Source: Microbacterium karelineae (GTDB taxonomy: Bacteria > Actinomycetota > Actinomycetes > Actinomycetales > Microbacteriaceae). From it: 64,000 bases of DNA. A program made the translations under genes and the position numbers. A model generated the notes under the pieces. It saw only the letters and a program-made list of their open reading frames with translations. It was not told where the DNA came from and searched no databases. The stretch covers positions 118,374 to 182,373 of the forward strand of contig NZ_WFIX01000184.1 of the NCBI RefSeq assembly GCF_009745985.1, read 5' to 3'. Shown in pieces: positions 62,214-64,000 of this stretch (positions are counted from its first letter, which is position 1; each line of letters opens with the position of its first letter).

Positions 62214-62405
62214 TTGCCGCACCTCTGCGTCGAGCTGCGCATCGCACCGGGCAACGCGGGCTCGCTGCGCGTCGCCGAACGGGCGGGCTTCACCCGCGAG
62301 GGCACGGCGCGGAATGCGGGGTTCACGGACGCGGGGCGCGTGGACCTCGTCGTGTACTCGCTGATCCGGGCGGACGTGGCGGGGGCGCACGTCAGCGGGA
62401 AGTGA
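62214..62405 (+). pseudogene. C-terminal fragment of a GNAT (RimJ/RimL-like) acetyltransferase
   Basis: About 63 codons read VELRIAPGNAGSLRVAERAG, then FTREGTARNAGFTDAGRVDL and VVYSLIR, the last third of a RimJ/RimL-type GNAT domain (the 'N-x-x-S-x-x-V-A-E-x-x-G-F' motif binding acetyl-CoA). The first two thirds are missing; the sequence begins directly after the glycosyltransferase stop. No proper start codon or Shine-Dalgarno sequence is present. Probably a remnant left by a deletion at the border of the glycan locus. Confidence 0.75.
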
Positions 62406-62459
62406 GGGATGGCGGAGCCGACATCTTCCGTGTCCGCTTCGTTTGTCGGTGGTCCCTCG

Positions 62460-62465
62460 TAGCCT
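62460..62465 (+). promoter_or_regulatory. -10 element (TAGCCT) of the DUF222-HNH gene
   Basis: TAGCCT plus 6 nt leads to the ATG at 62472; leaderless type. Confidence 0.6.
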
Positions 62466-62471
62466 CGGGTC

Positions 62472-64000
62472 ATGGACGAGGAACGGCACGAGACGCGGCT
62501 CGAGAGGCTGGGGCTGACCCCGGCCGAGCAGGCGCGCGTGCGCGGCCTCGTCGAACAGGTCGTTGAGCGGGACCGGACGATCGCGCGGGCCGAGGGTGAG
62601 AAGGCCGAGCTGCTGGCCCAGCTCGCGGAGATCGCGGACGCGGAGGGCCGGCGGTCGGTGGCGTCGGACGGCCCGGAGTATGCGCGGCGGGCGATGGCCG
62701 CCGAGGTCGCGGCCGCGACACGGGTCCACCCGTCGGCGGCGAAGAACCGGATCGAGCAGGCCGAACGCCTCACAAGCGACTACCCCGTCACGCACGAAGC
62801 GCTGAAGTCGGGGCGGATCTCGAAGCGGCACGCCGACGTCATCGCCGCCACCGGGGCGGGTCTCGACCCGGGCGCGCGGGCGTCGCTGGATGCCCTGGCG
62901 GTGCCGTTCGCCGAGACCCGGACACCGCGGGAGCTGGAGAAGATCACGCAGAAGCAGGCCGCGGTCCTCGCCCCGACATCCCTGCGGGAACGGCACCAGG
63001 CCGCGCGGGAGGAGCGTCGGGTCGTCGTGACCGATCGTGAGGACGGGATGAGCGAGCTGTGGGCGTATCTGCCCACGTTCGAGGCGCGCGCCATCTACGA
63101 CCGCGCCACCGAGATGGCGAAGATCATCAAGACCGACCGGCGGCGAGCCCGCCGCGCGTTCGACCGCGACCACGGGTTCGCGCCCGAAGACGGATGGGCC
63201 GCCCCGGTGACCGGCACACTCGACGGCACCGACCCGGTCGCCGTCGCGGCGAGTGACAGGCGGACGATGGATCAGCTGCGGGCCGACCTGATCGCCGATG
63301 TCCTGCTGTCCGCGGAGCCGACCGGGCACGAGCTGCACGCCTCCGGCACCGGGGCGACCCTGACGGGGATCGCGGCAACGGTGCAGGTGACGATCCCGGT
63401 CACGCAGATCCTCGACCCGGACGAGGGAACGGCCTGGGCCGATGACGGCGGGCTCGTCTCGCCCGACACGGCCCGCATCGTCGCCGGGAGCGCGGCCGGG
63501 TGGGAGAGGCTGTTCGTGAGACCCGAGACGGGCGAGATCGTCGCGGTCGACCGGTATCGACCCTCGGAGGCGCAGCGGCGGGCGTTGATCGGGCGAGATA
63601 TGACCTGCCGGTTCCCGGGATGCACGACCCCGGCGCGGAAGGCCGACCTGGATCACTCGCGGGAGTATGCCCGCGGCGGGCCGACCACGATCGAGAACCT
63701 GGCCGCGCTGTGTGAGCCACACCACATGATGAAGCATCACTCCGGGTGGCGGCTGCGGCAGGTCGGGGGCGGGGTGATCGAGTGGACGAGCCCTGCCGGG
63801 ATGGTCTATACCGACGAGCCGGTGTCCCGGGTGTTCTTCCAGGAGACCCCGGAAGCCGCGGAGGACGAGGCGCGGGAGGAGCGGCGCGAGGCCGAGGAGG
63901 CGCGATGTGAGGAGCGGGCACGCGAGCGGCGGGAGATCGAGCGGGCGAGCATCGCGCGGGCGCTGGACCGGATCGAGGCCGAGCACGAGGCGCGGGAGCA
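62472..64000 (+). CDS. DUF222 domain-containing HNH endonuclease-like protein, 3' end outside window
   Basis: 509 codons are visible with no stop. The N-terminal ~330 residues belong to DUF222 (the actinobacterial 13E12 repeat family; LGLTPAEQARVRGLV, ISKRHADVIA). An HNH motif follows: Cys379 in CRFPGCTTPARKADLDHSRE, His395, then CEPHHMMKHH around 415-424. After it comes a very charged Glu/Arg coil. These genes are multicopy in Microbacteriaceae and mycobacteria. They are often suspected to be mobile homing-type nucleases, but activity is unproven. The start is supported by the upstream TAGCCT. Confidence 0.9.
   Translation, partial: MDEERHETRLERLGLTPAEQARVRGLVEQVVERDRTIARAEGEKAELLAQLAEIADAEGRRSVASDGPEYARRAMAAEVAAATRVHPSAAKNRIEQAERLTSDYPVTHEALKSGRISKRHADVIAATGAGLDPGARASLDALAVPFAETRTPRELEKITQKQAAVLAPTSLRERHQAAREERRVVVTDREDGMSELWAYLPTFEARAIYDRATEMAKIIKTDRRRARRAFDRDHGFAPEDGWAAPVTGTLDGTDPVAVAASDRRTMDQLRADLIADVLLSAEPTGHELHASGTGATLTGIAATVQVTIPVTQILDPDEGTAWADDGGLVSPDTARIVAGSAAGWERLFVRPETGEIVAVDRYRPSEAQRRALIGRDMTCRFPGCTTPARKADLDHSREYARGGPTTIENLAALCEPHHMMKHHSGWRLRQVGGGVIEWTSPAGMVYTDEPVSRVFFQETPEAAEDEAREERREAEEARCEERARERREIERASIARALDRIEAEHEARE

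Noticed and set aside
62472-64000. DUF222-HNH gene as evidence of a prophage or intein
   Set aside because: These genes are common chromosomal multicopy genes in Microbacteriaceae; no phage genes or splicing motifs are near.

Overview
The window reads as chromosome of a high-GC actinobacterium, most likely a Microbacteriaceae member close to Microbacterium. The support is: very GC-rich third codon positions; an actinobacterial acyl-CoA carboxylase set (biotin carboxylase-BCCP fusion, carboxyltransferase, epsilon subunit); an LGFP-repeat surface protein; a DUF222-HNH protein; and many genes whose start codon lies 6-7 nt after a -10 hexamer (leaderless transcripts). No rRNA, tRNA, CRISPR array, intact insertion sequence or prophage gene was recognised.

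Region 1 (1-12.9 kb) is metabolism. It begins inside a DEAD-box RNA helicase. A minus-strand PTS operon follows: a small IIB, HPr, Enzyme I, the mannitol transporter EIICBA and mannitol-1-phosphate dehydrogenase. A divergent PRD-type regulator (MtlR-like) faces it across tandem 25-bp repeats. Next come a phosphosugar mutase and a purine nucleoside phosphorylase with overlapping ends.

Region 2 (12.9-29.8 kb) is a conserved actinobacterial housekeeping block: lpdA, accA3, maf, a TrmA/RlmD-type RNA methyltransferase, a three-gene two-component operon, accD-accE, birA, a PH-domain membrane protein, purK, purE and an LCP ligase. From memory, the same families cluster in Mycobacterium tuberculosis around Rv3275c-Rv3308. 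Two small accessory genes, a nucleotidyltransferase and a DUF559 protein, interrupt the block. They are flanked by three copies of an ~80-bp hairpin-forming intergenic repeat.

Region 3 (29.8-62.2 kb) is a large cell-surface glycopolymer locus. It holds two ABC-2 export systems (permease plus ATPase), UDP-glucose dehydrogenase, UDP-galactopyranose mutase, eight glycosyltransferase genes, a pyruvyl transferase, three sulfotransferase-like genes, two acyltransferase-3/SGNH acyltransferases, two large GT-C-like membrane proteins (DUF6541 and DUF6020 type), GtrA and the LGFP protein. Together they suggest a Galf- and uronate-containing polymer that is exported by ABC transporters, decorated with pyruvate, acyl and possibly sulfate groups, and attached to peptidoglycan by the LCP protein. 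The centre, 51.05-52.06 kb, is a low-GC scar with a shrunken copy of one ABC ATPase and a frameshifted unknown gene.

Region 4 (62.2-64 kb) has a fragment of a GNAT acetyltransferase and a DUF222-HNH endonuclease-like gene that runs off the end.
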